64,000 nt of DNA from Pseudarthrobacter sp. NIBRBAC000502772 (lineage in GTDB: Bacteria; Actinomycetota; Actinomycetes; Actinomycetales; Micrococcaceae), in the NCBI RefSeq assembly GCF_006517235.1, contig NZ_CP041188.1:3534001-3598000 (forward strand), written 5' to 3'. Positions 42,510 through 53,894 of this stretch are shown here, piece by piece. A model generated the notes under the pieces. It was not told the DNA's origin, ran no database searches, and was given only the letters and a program-made list of their open reading frames with translations. Position 1 is the first letter of the stretch, and each line of letters starts with the position of its first letter. Both the position numbers and the translations under genes were made by a program.

Positions 42510-45422
42510 ATGAAGCGGAACCAGCCCAACAATCATCGTCCCCTCCTGCAAGTCTTCGGGACAGCAGTCTTGGCTGCCGCTCTGGTGGCGGGCCCCGGAC
42601 TAGTGGGCGTCGCTTTCGCTGTTGAACCTAGCCCGACGCCCACGCCGGAATCAAGCGCAACAGCATCGCCCAGCCCGGCTCCGATAGAGACAACGACGGC
42701 CCCTTTAACGACAGCGACGGCCACCGCTGCTCCTTCGGCGGCGCCGACGGTTGCTGAGAGTTCAGAGGCAACCGCCGCACCGAACGCTGAGTCCGCCACC
42801 GCGAAAGCCGCAATGGCTGAGGCCGCGGGTCCCGGCGGCGCAGAGATGGGACAGCGTTCCGCCCGAGTGACAGCGTCATCCTCGAGCACAAGCTTCAAGA
42901 AGCTCAGCACCGAGGCCCTCGGAACCGAAGCCACGTGGATGCCGACGTTTGGCGTCCAAGGACTCGACGTCAGCAGCCACCAGCCCAGCGTGGACTGGCA
43001 GCAGCAGTGGAACATGGGTGCGAGGTTCGCCTATGTGAAGGCGAGCGAAGGAAATTACTACACGAGCCCCACCTACGCTTCGCAATACCAGGGCTCGCGG
43101 AATGTCGGCATGATCCGCGGGGCATACCACTTCGCTATCCCCAACTGGTCCTCAGGCGCAGACCAGGCCCGTTACTTCGTGCAGAACGGTGGAGGCTGGA
43201 CCGCCGACGGATACACATTGCCCCCAGTGCTGGACTTTGAGTTCAACCCCTATGAGGGCCGGACAATCAACGGTTTCTATTTCGGCAACACGTGTTACGG
43301 CATGTCGCCAGCTCAGTTGGGTTCATGGGTCCGCGACTTCGGCAACACAATGCTGTCGCTGACGGGCCGCCTGCCTGCTATCTATACCAATACTTCGTGG
43401 TGGCGTCAGTGCCTGGGCGATCCTGCAGGATTCGGGGATTCCCCATTGTGGGTTGCGGCCTACCCGAGTTCACCGACGAACAACGCCGGTCCTGTGCCTT
43501 CAAGTTGGAGTACCTACAGCATCTGGCAGTACAGCAGCACCGGGCCGTTCGCTGGCGACTCAAATGTGTGGAACGGGGACTATAACAGCCTGCGATTGTT
43601 CGCTGGGAGCGGTACTCCGCCTGCGGCAACCCAGCAGATCGGTGCTTACCGAACCTCCCATCCTGGATTGGGCAGTTCGACCACTCCCATCGTCTGCGGC
43701 CTTGCGAATGGTGGCTGCTATCAGGGCTTCCAGGGCGGAACAGTCATGTGGTCCAACTCCTCCGGAGCGTTCGCAGTGACCGCTGGGCCCATCGCCGCAG
43801 CCTGGCAGGCCGCGGGGGCCGAAGGCGGTGCGGCGGGTTATCCAACCAGCGAGGTTACCTGTGGTTTGAAAGACAATGGCTGCTTCCAGAACTTCCAGGG
43901 CGGGAGCATTCTTTCGTCCTCGACCTCTGGCGCTGCCTTGATTCAACCCGGCGCGATTCGCGACTACTGGGCCAAGAACGGGTACGAAAACGGCCCTCTC
44001 GGTTATCCAACCAACAACACAACGTGCGGCCTTCGCCTCTCCGGCTGCTTCCAGTTGTTCCAGGCAGGTTCGGTCCTCTCAAGCGGTGCCAGCGGGGCCC
44101 AACTTGTAAAGTCCGGGCCGATCCTTGACGCTTGGTCCCGCGCCGGATATGAGAACGGGCTCCTCGGCTACCCCACTGCCGACGCCACCTGCGACGCTTC
44201 GGGGTGTACGCAGAACTTTCTGGGTGGAGTGGTGGCGTGGACCGCTGCTTCAGGAGCTTGGCCCGTCTTCATGGGCATGGCCGACTCATGGAAGTCAGCC
44301 CGTTCACAGTCCGTGGCCATCGGTTTCCCGGTCGGTACCGAGGTCTGCGGCATCCGCGGCGGCGGCTGCTTCCAACTTTTCCAGGGCGGCGTCCTACTCT
44401 TCTCACCTGCAACTGGTGCGTTTCCCGTCACAGGGCGGATTCTGGACGCCTGGCAAAAATCAGGCTTTGAGAACGGCTCGCTGGGATACCCGACGTCCTT
44501 TCCAGTGTGCAGCCTTCCCGACAGCGGATGTCTGCAAGCATTCGAACATGGCTCGGTGACGTACTCAGCTTCTACACCGATTCAAACGGTGTCCGCCGGT
44601 GCAATGCGCGACGGGTGGAACACGTACGGTTCCGTCACAGGTTCCCTTGGCTACCCCACGTCCCCCAAGTACTGCGGTTTGACCAACGACGGCTGCTTCC
44701 AGATGTTCGCCAAGGGCGCGCTGATGCATTCACCGTCAAGCGGCGCGCACCCCAGTCTCACGGGACCGATCCGGGATCTTTGGCAGCGGGAGGGCTTCGA
44801 AAACGGCCGGCTTGGCTACCCGGCGTCGACCGTCCTGTGCGGGCTGCGGGACAGCGGCTGCTTCCAGAACTACCTCGGCGGTTCAGTCATGTGGTCGCCA
44901 GCCACCGGCGCGCAGTCCTTGCACTTTGGTCCTATCCGGGACGCCTGGGTCCGGTCCGGCTTCGAGAATGGCCCGTTGGGCTATCCAGCCAGCGCACAGA
45001 TCTGCGGACTGCGCAACGGCGGCTGCTTCCAGAACTTTGAAAAGGGAACCGTGATGTGGTCACCGCAGACCGGCGCGCAATTACTGACATCGTCACCGAT
45101 TCAGGCGCGCTGGGCCCAGTCTGGTTTTGAGTCCGGGTCGTTGGGCTATCCGACCAGCGGATCCGTATGCGGGCTGCGTGACGGAGGCTGCTTCCAGAAC
45201 TTCGAAAAGGGAACGATCATGTGGTCCACCTTGAGCGGAGCCCATCCACTGATCCCAGGACCAATCCAGCAGGCCTGGGCAGGGCAGGGGTTCGAAAACG
45301 GCGCTCTCCGCTATCCCACGACGCCCCAGACATGCAGCACCGACGGGCAAAGCTGCACTCAGTCGTTCCAGGGCGGCAGGATCGAATGGACCGCGCTTGG
45401 CGGGGCGAAGATCAAGCCGTAG
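42510..45422 (+). CDS. Secreted GH25 lysozyme with about ten LGFP repeats
   Basis: The 970-residue protein has a signal peptide (about 1-37), a Pro/Ser/Thr/Ala-rich linker (about 38-140), a GH25 muramidase domain (about 148-350; GVQGLDVSSHQ, catalytic DFEF in LDFEFNP), and about ten and a half LGFP repeats (about 393-970). Each repeat is about 54 residues, ends in GYP(T/A) or a variant and nearly always holds a CGL...GC cysteine pair. LGFP repeats bind the cell wall. ATG 42510 has GGAG six bases upstream and gives a clean signal; a GTG 42 bases upstream is less likely. It would cut peptidoglycan at the surface. Confidence 0.9.
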   Translation: MKRNQPNNHRPLLQVFGTAVLAAALVAGPGLVGVAFAVEPSPTPTPESSATASPSPAPIETTTAPLTTATATAAPSAAPTVAESSEATAAPNAESATAKAAMAEAAGPGGAEMGQRSARVTASSSSTSFKKLSTEALGTEATWMPTFGVQGLDVSSHQPSVDWQQQWNMGARFAYVKASEGNYYTSPTYASQYQGSRNVGMIRGAYHFAIPNWSSGADQARYFVQNGGGWTADGYTLPPVLDFEFNPYEGRTINGFYFGNTCYGMSPAQLGSWVRDFGNTMLSLTGRLPAIYTNTSWWRQCLGDPAGFGDSPLWVAAYPSSPTNNAGPVPSSWSTYSIWQYSSTGPFAGDSNVWNGDYNSLRLFAGSGTPPAATQQIGAYRTSHPGLGSSTTPIVCGLANGGCYQGFQGGTVMWSNSSGAFAVTAGPIAAAWQAAGAEGGAAGYPTSEVTCGLKDNGCFQNFQGGSILSSSTSGAALIQPGAIRDYWAKNGYENGPLGYPTNNTTCGLRLSGCFQLFQAGSVLSSGASGAQLVKSGPILDAWSRAGYENGLLGYPTADATCDASGCTQNFLGGVVAWTAASGAWPVFMGMADSWKSARSQSVAIGFPVGTEVCGIRGGGCFQLFQGGVLLFSPATGAFPVTGRILDAWQKSGFENGSLGYPTSFPVCSLPDSGCLQAFEHGSVTYSASTPIQTVSAGAMRDGWNTYGSVTGSLGYPTSPKYCGLTNDGCFQMFAKGALMHSPSSGAHPSLTGPIRDLWQREGFENGRLGYPASTVLCGLRDSGCFQNYLGGSVMWSPATGAQSLHFGPIRDAWVRSGFENGPLGYPASAQICGLRNGGCFQNFEKGTVMWSPQTGAQLLTSSPIQARWAQSGFESGSLGYPTSGSVCGLRDGGCFQNFEKGTIMWSTLSGAHPLIPGPIQQAWAGQGFENGALRYPTTPQTCSTDGQSCTQSFQGGRIEWTALGGAKIKP

Positions 45423-45434
45423 AACCAAAAACCC

Positions 45435-45466
45435 GGAAGGCGGGACCCACAAGGGTCCCGCCTTCC
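45435..45466. terminator. Bidirectional terminator between GH25 gene and rmlA
   Basis: Perfect 14-bp stem with arms GGAAGGCGGGACCC and GGGTCCCGCCTTCC and loop ACAA. A TTTT run follows on the plus strand after TGCG, and on the minus strand GGGTTTTT follows, so both convergent genes can use it. Confidence 0.88.
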
Positions 45467-45484
45467 TGCGTTTTGAAGCAGGGC

Positions 45485-47409
<1,925 letters not shown>

Positions 47410-47412
47410 TCG

Positions 47413-48828
47413 ATGTCGATCGAGTTCTCCAAAAAACTAAACGCCCACAACACCCCGATTCCCGGCGTCGTCCTCTACGACCTTCCAGTGCACGGTGACA
47501 ACCGTGGCTGGTTCAAGGAAAACTGGCAGCGGGAAAAGATGCTGGCGTTGGGGCTGCCGGACTTCCGCCCGGTGCAGAACAACATTTCGTTCAACGAGAA
47601 GGCCGGCACCACCCGGGGCATCCACGCCGAGCCGTGGGACAAGTTCATCTCGGTTGCCACAGGCAAGATTTTCGGCGCCTGGGTGGACCTGCGCGAAGGG
47701 CCATCGTTCGGCGCTGTCTTCACCACAGAACTCGATCCGAGCCAGGCGATCTTCATTCCCCGCGGCGTTGGCAACGCCTTCCAGACGTTGGAAGACAACA
47801 CCGCGTACACCTACCTCGTCAATGACCACTGGTCGGCGGACGCGCAGGGACAGTACACCTTCCTGAACCTGGCCGACGAAACCGCTGCCATCGAGTGGCC
47901 GGTGCCGCTGGATCAGGCGGAGCTTTCGGACAAGGACAAGGCGCACCCCCGCCTGCACGACGTCACGCCCATGCCGCCCAAGAAGATTCTTGTGTTGGGT
48001 GCTAACGGCCAGCTCGGCAAGGCCCTCCGGGACCTGTACGACGGCGATACATCAGTCGAGTTCGTCAGTCGCGCAGAAATCGACCTGACGGCTGAAGACT
48101 CCCTCGCCACGGTCAACTGGAAGAACTATTCGACGGTCATCAATGCCGCCGCGTTCACTGCAGTCGACAACGCTGAAACCCCTGAGGGCCGTGCGGCCGC
48201 CTGGAGTGTCAACGTGACAGCGGTGGCGCGACTGGCCCGAATCGCCGTAGAACACGACCTTGCACTCGTCCAGGTGTCGTCCGATTACGTCTTCGACGGG
48301 ACGGTGAAGACTCATGGCGAGGACGAGCCGCTCACGCCGCTGGGAGTCTACGGCCAGACCAAGGCCGCCGGAGACGCTGTTGTCAGTGTTGTACCGAAGC
48401 ACTACATTGTGCGGACGAGTTGGGTCATCGGGGATGGCAGCAACTTCGTCCGCACGATGTCTTCGTTGGCTGCCCGCGGGATCAACCCTTCCGTTGTCGA
48501 CGATCAGTTCGGCCGGCTGAGCTTCACAACCGACATCGCCGCCGGCATCCGGCATCTGTTGGAATCCGGGGCGGCGTACGGCACCTATAACCTCACCAAT
48601 GACGGTCCCGAGCAGTCTTGGGCTGACATTGCAGCAGATGTGTACGAACTCTCCGGAGCGTCGCGGGAATCAGTGACCGGGGTGTCCACTGACGTGTATT
48701 TTGAGGGCAAGTCGGCTTCGCCGCGTCCCCGTCACAGCAGTCTGGCACTGGACAAAATCAAAGCGAGCGGTTTCGCACCCGACATGTCCCGCGCGCGCTT
48801 GGCCGCGTATCTGAAGGACGGGGTCTGA
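47413..48828 (+). CDS. Bifunctional dTDP-4-dehydrorhamnose 3,5-epimerase and reductase (RmlC-RmlD fusion)
   Basis: The 471-residue protein joins an RmlC cupin domain (about 15-185; TTRGIHAEPWDKF with the catalytic His) to an RmlD reductase domain (about 193-470; LGANGQLGKAL, SSDYVFDG, YGQTK). Together these finish dTDP-L-rhamnose from the RmlB product. Separate genes are usual; the fusion is known in several actinobacteria. The cupin motif reads GTTRGIHAEP rather than the classic GVLRGLHFQ. It is three bases from rmlB and two from the next gene. Confidence 0.92.
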   Translation: MSIEFSKKLNAHNTPIPGVVLYDLPVHGDNRGWFKENWQREKMLALGLPDFRPVQNNISFNEKAGTTRGIHAEPWDKFISVATGKIFGAWVDLREGPSFGAVFTTELDPSQAIFIPRGVGNAFQTLEDNTAYTYLVNDHWSADAQGQYTFLNLADETAAIEWPVPLDQAELSDKDKAHPRLHDVTPMPPKKILVLGANGQLGKALRDLYDGDTSVEFVSRAEIDLTAEDSLATVNWKNYSTVINAAAFTAVDNAETPEGRAAAWSVNVTAVARLARIAVEHDLALVQVSSDYVFDGTVKTHGEDEPLTPLGVYGQTKAAGDAVVSVVPKHYIVRTSWVIGDGSNFVRTMSSLAARGINPSVVDDQFGRLSFTTDIAAGIRHLLESGAAYGTYNLTNDGPEQSWADIAADVYELSGASRESVTGVSTDVYFEGKSASPRPRHSSLALDKIKASGFAPDMSRARLAAYLKDGV

Positions 48829-48830
48829 CA

Positions 48831-49562
48831 ATGGTTGCGCAAATACGCAGACATGACACTTTGGTGATCATGCCCGCCTGGAACGAATCCGAAGCCATTG
48901 GTAACACCGTCCAGGAGGTTTTCACCTTCGGGCCGCCCTGCGACATCCTCGTCGTTGATGATGGCTCCCGGGACAGCACGGCAACGGTGGCCCGCGAAGC
49001 TGGGGCCACCGTCATTCAACTTCCTTTCAACATGGGAGTGGGCGGCGCAATGCGGACAGGGTTCAAGTACGCCAAAAAGCATGGCTACGAGCGGGTTATC
49101 CAGGTTGATGCTGACGGTCAACACGATCCCCGAGACATACAAGCGGTCCTAGATGGTTTGGCCCACGCTGATATCGCAATCGGTGCCCGTTTCGCTGACA
49201 AAGGTGAGTACGTTGTCAAGGGTCCCCGAAAGTGGGCCATGAACGTGCTGGCATGGACTATTTCTCGAATTGCCGGAACTCGTTTGACAGATGTCACGTC
49301 GGGGTTTCGTGCCGGGAACACTAAGGCGATCCGTCAATACGTTGACCACTACCCGGCCGAATACCTCGGCGACACCATTGACTCCCTCGTGGTCGCGATC
49401 CGCTCGGGATGCACTGTCCATCAAGTTGGCGTTTCCATGCGTGAAAGGCAGGGGGGTGCCCCGAGCCACGATCCACTGAAGGCTGCGATCTACCTCGGTC
49501 GCTCCGGGCTGGCGTTGATCTTCGCCTTAACACGCAAAAAATCCGAACCATCATCCAACTAG
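48831..49562 (+). CDS. Family 2 glycosyltransferase (dolichol-phosphate-mannose-synthase-like)
   Basis: The 243-residue GT-A protein has MPAWNESEAIGNTV, a nucleotide-binding DDGS, the metal motif QVDADGQHDP and FRAGN. It lacks a membrane segment. The order resembles transferases that put a sugar on a polyprenyl phosphate, and it is followed by a DUF2304 membrane protein. That pair occurs together in other wall-glycan loci. The sugar is unknown. It may build the lipid-linked donor used by GT-C proteins nearby. Confidence 0.85.
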   Translation: MVAQIRRHDTLVIMPAWNESEAIGNTVQEVFTFGPPCDILVVDDGSRDSTATVAREAGATVIQLPFNMGVGGAMRTGFKYAKKHGYERVIQVDADGQHDPRDIQAVLDGLAHADIAIGARFADKGEYVVKGPRKWAMNVLAWTISRIAGTRLTDVTSGFRAGNTKAIRQYVDHYPAEYLGDTIDSLVVAIRSGCTVHQVGVSMRERQGGAPSHDPLKAAIYLGRSGLALIFALTRKKSEPSSN

Positions 49563-49571
49563 GAACCTGTT

Positions 49572-49961
49572 ATGTCGCTACTCATGGGATCCATCGTCGT
49601 CGTGGCGATCCTCTTTTTCGTTTTTGAGATGCTTCGGCGGCAAAAACTGCGTGAAAAATACGCAGTTCTGTGGATCATCATCGGACTCGGGACTCTCTTG
49701 CTGTCCGCCTTCCCAGGGCTGCTGGAGCTTGCCAGCAGGCTAGTGGGGATCCAGGTTCCCGCGAATCTTCTCTTCATCATGACGCTGGTTCTTTTGGTCG
49801 GCGTTTGTCTCCACCTCTCCCAGGAGCAGTCCCAGGCCGAGGACGAGGTCCGCATACTCGCCGAGGAGGTCGCAATCTTAAGACAGGACATGACGGAACT
49901 CCGGCGGCAACTGGACGCTTCAGCTTCCTCCGAGGGCACCAACGGAGCGGCCACTAAGTGA
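49572..49961 (+). CDS. DUF2304-family membrane protein
   Basis: The 129-residue protein has three membrane helices (about 3-20, 33-53, 62-82) and a cytoplasmic coiled-coil tail (about 83-120). DUF2304 proteins are often coded beside polyprenyl-phosphate glycosyltransferases and may anchor them to the membrane. It begins nine bases after the GT2 gene. A hairpin terminator follows. Confidence 0.84.
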   Translation: MSLLMGSIVVVAILFFVFEMLRRQKLREKYAVLWIIIGLGTLLLSAFPGLLELASRLVGIQVPANLLFIMTLVLLVGVCLHLSQEQSQAEDEVRILAEEVAILRQDMTELRRQLDASASSEGTNGAATK

Positions 49962-49986
49962 AGTTCCAAAACGTGCACTAAAGAAT

Positions 49987-50019
49987 GAGGCGGCCATACC
50001 CAATCGGGATGGCCGCCTC
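49987..50019. terminator. Terminator between DUF2304 and a convergent GT2 gene
   Basis: A 14-bp stem with one bulged A (GAGGCGGCCAT-A-CCC with GGGATGGCCGCCTC) and a short loop, followed by GTTCATT. It lies between convergent genes and may work in both directions. Confidence 0.72.
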
Positions 50020-50035
50020 GTTCATTATTCCATGG

Positions 50036-50917
50036 TCAGCTCACGATGTGCTTAGCGAGTCGCGGCAGGGAATCAAACCTTCCACGGGCAATGGCCTTCA
50101 GCACGAGAGAGCCAGCGTTCAGCCGTGACGTTGTGTGGAACGCGGCCGCCAGGGAGGCCTTGTTCCAGCCCAAGTCCTTGAAGCGCTTGGCTTGCAGTTC
50201 AAAGAAATTGCGCTCCTCGTCAAAACGTCGACCGTCCATAGCACGGACGGACGAATCTGAGGCCGAGTGGCGACGGTAAAGGAACGACAGGGTCGGATCA
50301 ATGATCATTGATCCGCCTTCTGCGGCGATGTCCAGCAGCAGAGCCAAATCCTGTACAACATCCAAGCCTTCAGTGAAACCAATGCGGGTCATTGTTTCCG
50401 AACGCCAAGCAAGCGACGGGAAGTATGCCCAGTCGGCACGGACAAGGCTCGTGGCCATGGCCTCCCCCTTGAGCTCCATACGTTCGCTTGTCTTCGGAGC
50501 GTACAGCTTCTTGACTGCGTCCACGAGAGGATTGCAGGCGATGCCCTTCTCGTCAATGACCTGGACCCCGGGCTGTACGACATCGGCATTCGGATAAGCC
50601 GAGAATGCACCCACCACAATATCGAGATAGTTCGGCAGCATGATATCGTCGGCGCCCATGATCACGACATAATCGGCCTCGACCATGGTCAGCGCCTTAC
50701 GGTAGTTGCCATTCGCGCCAAGGTTCTGCTCATTCTTCAAGTACGTCACGCGCGAGTCAGTGATGGTCGCGAACCACCGCTCGGGTTCCGGATCCGGATA
50801 CCCGTCATCAATGACGACGAGGCGCCAGTCCTGGTTCTCCTGATTCATCACGCTGCGCGCGGCGAGTTTCATCTGATCGACATCGCCGTAGTATGGCAAC
50901 ATTACGTCAACGGTCAT
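50036..50917 (-). CDS. Family 2 glycosyltransferase
   Basis: The 293-residue GT-A protein starts MTVDVMLPYYGD, a typical GT2 opening, with VVIDDGYPDP and the metal motif MGADDIMLP. The C-terminal part is helical with no obvious membrane segment. It would add a sugar to the surface glycan; donor and acceptor are unknown. A perfect minus-strand -10 TATAAT lies 59 bases upstream. Confidence 0.87.
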   Translation of the reverse strand: MTVDVMLPYYGDVDQMKLAARSVMNQENQDWRLVVIDDGYPDPEPERWFATITDSRVTYLKNEQNLGANGNYRKALTMVEADYVVIMGADDIMLPNYLDIVVGAFSAYPNADVVQPGVQVIDEKGIACNPLVDAVKKLYAPKTSERMELKGEAMATSLVRADWAYFPSLAWRSETMTRIGFTEGLDVVQDLALLLDIAAEGGSMIIDPTLSFLYRRHSASDSSVRAMDGRRFDEERNFFELQAKRFKDLGWNKASLAAAFHTTSRLNAGSLVLKAIARGRFDSLPRLAKHIVS

Positions 50918-50975
50918 GGACCTGAGGTTCCTTCCGTAGTTTCCGCCCGAAGCACTCGGCGGCTGAGTCCCCTCG

Positions 50976-50981
50976 ATTATA
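50976..50981 (-). promoter_or_regulatory. -10 element of the GT2 gene ending at 50036
   Basis: TATAAT is found on the minus strand, 59 bases before the ATG at 50917. The -35 is poorly conserved. Confidence 0.5.
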
Positions 50982-51087
50982 GTTGACCGCCCCGCGTCCA
51001 GTTCGATTCGTCTGCCTTGCTAGACTGCTGAAGGACCGGCCCCGCCCCGCCGGCGCATAACGGGGGCCTAAACAGAAAGCAATCCTG

Positions 51088-51846
51088 ATGGACCCCACCC
51101 CCGGCGTGACTCCACGTGTGAGCGTATGCCTGGCCGCCTACAACGGCGCCACCCACATCGAAGAACAGATCAAGTCCATCATCTCGGAGTTGGATACCCA
51201 CGACGAACTGATTGTGGTGGACGACAAATCGACCGACCACACCGCGGACATCGTGCGTGGCATCCAGGATGACCGCATCCGAATCATCCAGGCGGCCGTC
51301 AATGCGGGGTATGTCCGTACCTTCGAAAGGGCGCTAGGCGAAGCCCGCGGGGAGTTCGTGTTCCTCTCCGATCAGGACGACGTTTGGATCCCAGGCCGCG
51401 TTGAGGCCATGATCTCTGCCATGGATGGCAAAGACATGGTCGCGAGCAACTGCGAGCACTTCGACGGCCCACTTGGAACATTCCACGAAATCCGCCTCCG
51501 GGCTGAGCACTCCGAACATTCCGTGCGCAACCTCATCGGAATCGTCGTCGGATACCGCCTGCACTGGGGGTGCGCAATGGCTGTCCGCAACAAGATTCTC
51601 AACCAGATCCTGCCTTTCCCGCAGCACATGGCGGAGTCACATGACCAATGGATCGCCATGGTCGGCAACGTTAACCGTTCCATCACCTACCTCGAAGCAG
51701 ACACTATTCGTCACCGCCTGCACGGTGAGAATCTCACGCCGCGGGGAATCCGCTCGGCGTCGAAAATCGTCCGCGCGCGTGTGGCTTTTGTTCGAAATGT
51801 CCTCGAAGCGGTCCGGCGCGCACGCCTGGCAGCAAGGGCAGCATGA
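51088..51846 (+). CDS. Family 2 glycosyltransferase
   Basis: The 252-residue GT-A protein has RVSVCLAAYNGATHIEEQIKS, VVDDKSTDHT and the metal motif LSDQDDVW. The HRLHGEN segment is frequent in rhamnosyl- or galactosyl-transferases of surface glycans. It overlaps the next GT2 gene by four bases (ATGA), which suggests successive steps. The role is inferred. Confidence 0.86.
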   Translation: MDPTPGVTPRVSVCLAAYNGATHIEEQIKSIISELDTHDELIVVDDKSTDHTADIVRGIQDDRIRIIQAAVNAGYVRTFERALGEARGEFVFLSDQDDVWIPGRVEAMISAMDGKDMVASNCEHFDGPLGTFHEIRLRAEHSEHSVRNLIGIVVGYRLHWGCAMAVRNKILNQILPFPQHMAESHDQWIAMVGNVNRSITYLEADTIRHRLHGENLTPRGIRSASKIVRARVAFVRNVLEAVRRARLAARAA

Positions 51847-52781
51847 CGGGCAGCGAATCGTCGGACAAGGTCCGGCAAAACTCGGAGGTCTGCGCTGTTG
51901 TCTCCGCGTTCAATCCCGGTCCGGAAAACGTCGAGAATATCAAGTGGCTATTCCGCTTTGTGAGCAGGGTTGTCATCGTCGACGACGGCTCTCCTCGTGA
52001 CGTCACCGACACGATGTCCGCTTTCGAGCAACTGGGGGCAGTCGTCGTCCGCCTGAACACAAACTCCGGTATCGCGAAGGCCCTCAACACCGGGATCCAG
52101 GAAGCACGCAAACGCTGGAATCCCGAGTGGATCGTCACGATGGACCAGGATTCCCGCTTCTCCGGGGATTACATCACCGCCGCCTTGGCGACCGCCCATG
52201 CTTCTGATCACCCTGACACTCTGGGCATGGTCTGCGCCGAGTCCCACAATCACGCACCGCTTCCTACGCTGGGAGGCACGCGTGAGCCGGAAGTCTTCGA
52301 CCCCATGACGAGCGGCAGCATGATCCGTTCTGAAGTCTTCGATGCCGTGGGCTACTTCGATGAAGACTTCTTTATCGATTGCGTAGACACTGAATTCAAC
52401 GCCCGGCTTCGCGACCACGGCTTCCGTTCGCTTTCCGGTCGCGGCTGCGACCTCGAGCACAGCCTAGGTAATGCCAGGCCCATGAAAATCTTTGGCTGGC
52501 GGGTCCGCATAGGGCAGAAGAAGCTGAACGTTTATTACCACCCTCCGTTCCGTGTCTACTACATCACCCGGAATTCCTTGGTAATGGCCCGTAGGTTCGT
52601 CGGAAAACAGCCGGCATGGGTGCTTCGTCGCTTGTACATGGAGGTACAAAGCCATATCGTCCGCTTCGTATACGGTCCCAACAGGCGAAAGCACCTCATC
52701 GCGGCCATGGCGGGAGCCAAAGATGCCTGGACCGGCCGCATGGGTAAGATCGATGACGCCCTTGCCTCCCGTTTGCGCTAA
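51843..52781 (+). CDS. Family 2 glycosyltransferase, rhamnosyltransferase-like
   Basis: The 312-residue protein has AVVSAFNPGPENV, VVIVDDGS and the metal motif TMDQDSRF. A later FFIDCVDTEFNARLRDHGF segment is common in rhamnosyltransferases such as WbbL or RfbF types. Rhamnose as the sugar fits the rml genes. It is coupled to the preceding GT2 gene. Confidence 0.85.
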   Translation: MTGSESSDKVRQNSEVCAVVSAFNPGPENVENIKWLFRFVSRVVIVDDGSPRDVTDTMSAFEQLGAVVVRLNTNSGIAKALNTGIQEARKRWNPEWIVTMDQDSRFSGDYITAALATAHASDHPDTLGMVCAESHNHAPLPTLGGTREPEVFDPMTSGSMIRSEVFDAVGYFDEDFFIDCVDTEFNARLRDHGFRSLSGRGCDLEHSLGNARPMKIFGWRVRIGQKKLNVYYHPPFRVYYITRNSLVMARRFVGKQPAWVLRRLYMEVQSHIVRFVYGPNRRKHLIAAMAGAKDAWTGRMGKIDDALASRLR

Positions 52782-52820
52782 AACCGCGCCAGATCAGCTA
52801 TCGAAGATCGAGAGAATACC

Positions 52821-53861
52821 GTGAGCAACGCACGCAAGATATTTGTCCTCTACCACCGCGGTTTGCGCACCGGAGGCCCCGAAGCACTGCATCAGCTGGT
52901 GTCAACACTCCGGGAGTTGGGGCAGGACGCCTATCTCGTGCCCCACTACACCACCGCAGCTACACCCCGCGTCGCCCAGTACTCCATCTATGACGCGCCG
53001 GAAGCCGACACGATCGAAGACACTGCGGGCAACATCGTAGTGGTGCCCGAGACGTTCATCGAAGACGTGTTCGCGTACAAACACGCCAAGAAAATGATTT
53101 GGTGGCTGAGCATAGACAATGCGCTGACTTTCATGGGCGAACGCCTCTGGCAGCGGACCACCGGCGGCCTGCCGACAAAGATCCGCGAAACGTGGGTGCC
53201 GTTCCTGCGCATGCTGAAGCACGGGGACACCCCCTTTCAAATGCGGCAGCGGCGTGACATCGTGCATCTAGTGCAGTCCTCATATGCGTGGTCATTTATT
53301 GCCAGCCGGCTGAACACCGTCCCTTCACTGCTTTCTGATTTCACTCCCCACGATGAATTCGGCCCAGCAAATGAAGCAAAACGCAACCCGCGGCTGGTGA
53401 CCTATAACCCGGCTAAGGGCGCCCACATCATCGACGCCGTCAGGAAGGTTTGCGATCCTGGAATTGAATGGTTGCCGATTCAGGGCATGACGCGCTCAGA
53501 AGTCGTCAGCACCCTGCAGACATGCGGTGTCTATCTGGATCTCGGGCATCACCCCGGGAAAGACAGAATGCCCCGCGAAGCCGCACTGTCTGGAGCTTTG
53601 GCAGTTGTCGCGCGACGCGGCTCGGGAGCATACTTCGCTGACGTCCCGATTCCGTGGGAGCACAAAATCATGCCGGACGACAACGAAGTTTCGGCTACTG
53701 CCGCCGCGCTTCCCCGGCTGATGGACAACCTCTCGGAGGAGATCCGCAAGCAGGATGCCTACCGTTCTGCGATAAAGGCCGAACGGGAGCGCTTCCGGAA
53801 GGAAGTGACCGACATTTTCATCGATAACCGACTCGGCAAGGACGCATATGACTACATGTAG
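52821..53861 (+). CDS. Probable GT-B glycosyltransferase, family unclear
   Basis: The 346-residue protein has no close match I can name. An N-terminal segment GLRTGGPEALHQLVSTLRE and a C-terminal PREAALSGALAVVARRGSG resemble GT-B enzymes of family 4, in which the second motif contacts the nucleotide sugar. A VTYNPAKGA segment lies between. Tryptophan-rich stretch MIWWLSID near residue 94 is unusual. The start is GTG with weak GAGAG upstream. A surface-glycan role is inferred from position. Confidence 0.68.
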   Translation: MSNARKIFVLYHRGLRTGGPEALHQLVSTLRELGQDAYLVPHYTTAATPRVAQYSIYDAPEADTIEDTAGNIVVVPETFIEDVFAYKHAKKMIWWLSIDNALTFMGERLWQRTTGGLPTKIRETWVPFLRMLKHGDTPFQMRQRRDIVHLVQSSYAWSFIASRLNTVPSLLSDFTPHDEFGPANEAKRNPRLVTYNPAKGAHIIDAVRKVCDPGIEWLPIQGMTRSEVVSTLQTCGVYLDLGHHPGKDRMPREAALSGALAVVARRGSGAYFADVPIPWEHKIMPDDNEVSATAAALPRLMDNLSEEIRKQDAYRSAIKAERERFRKEVTDIFIDNRLGKDAYDYM

Positions 53862-53894
53862 TATGCAGCGCGCCCACCCCGGAGTTTTCCCAGC

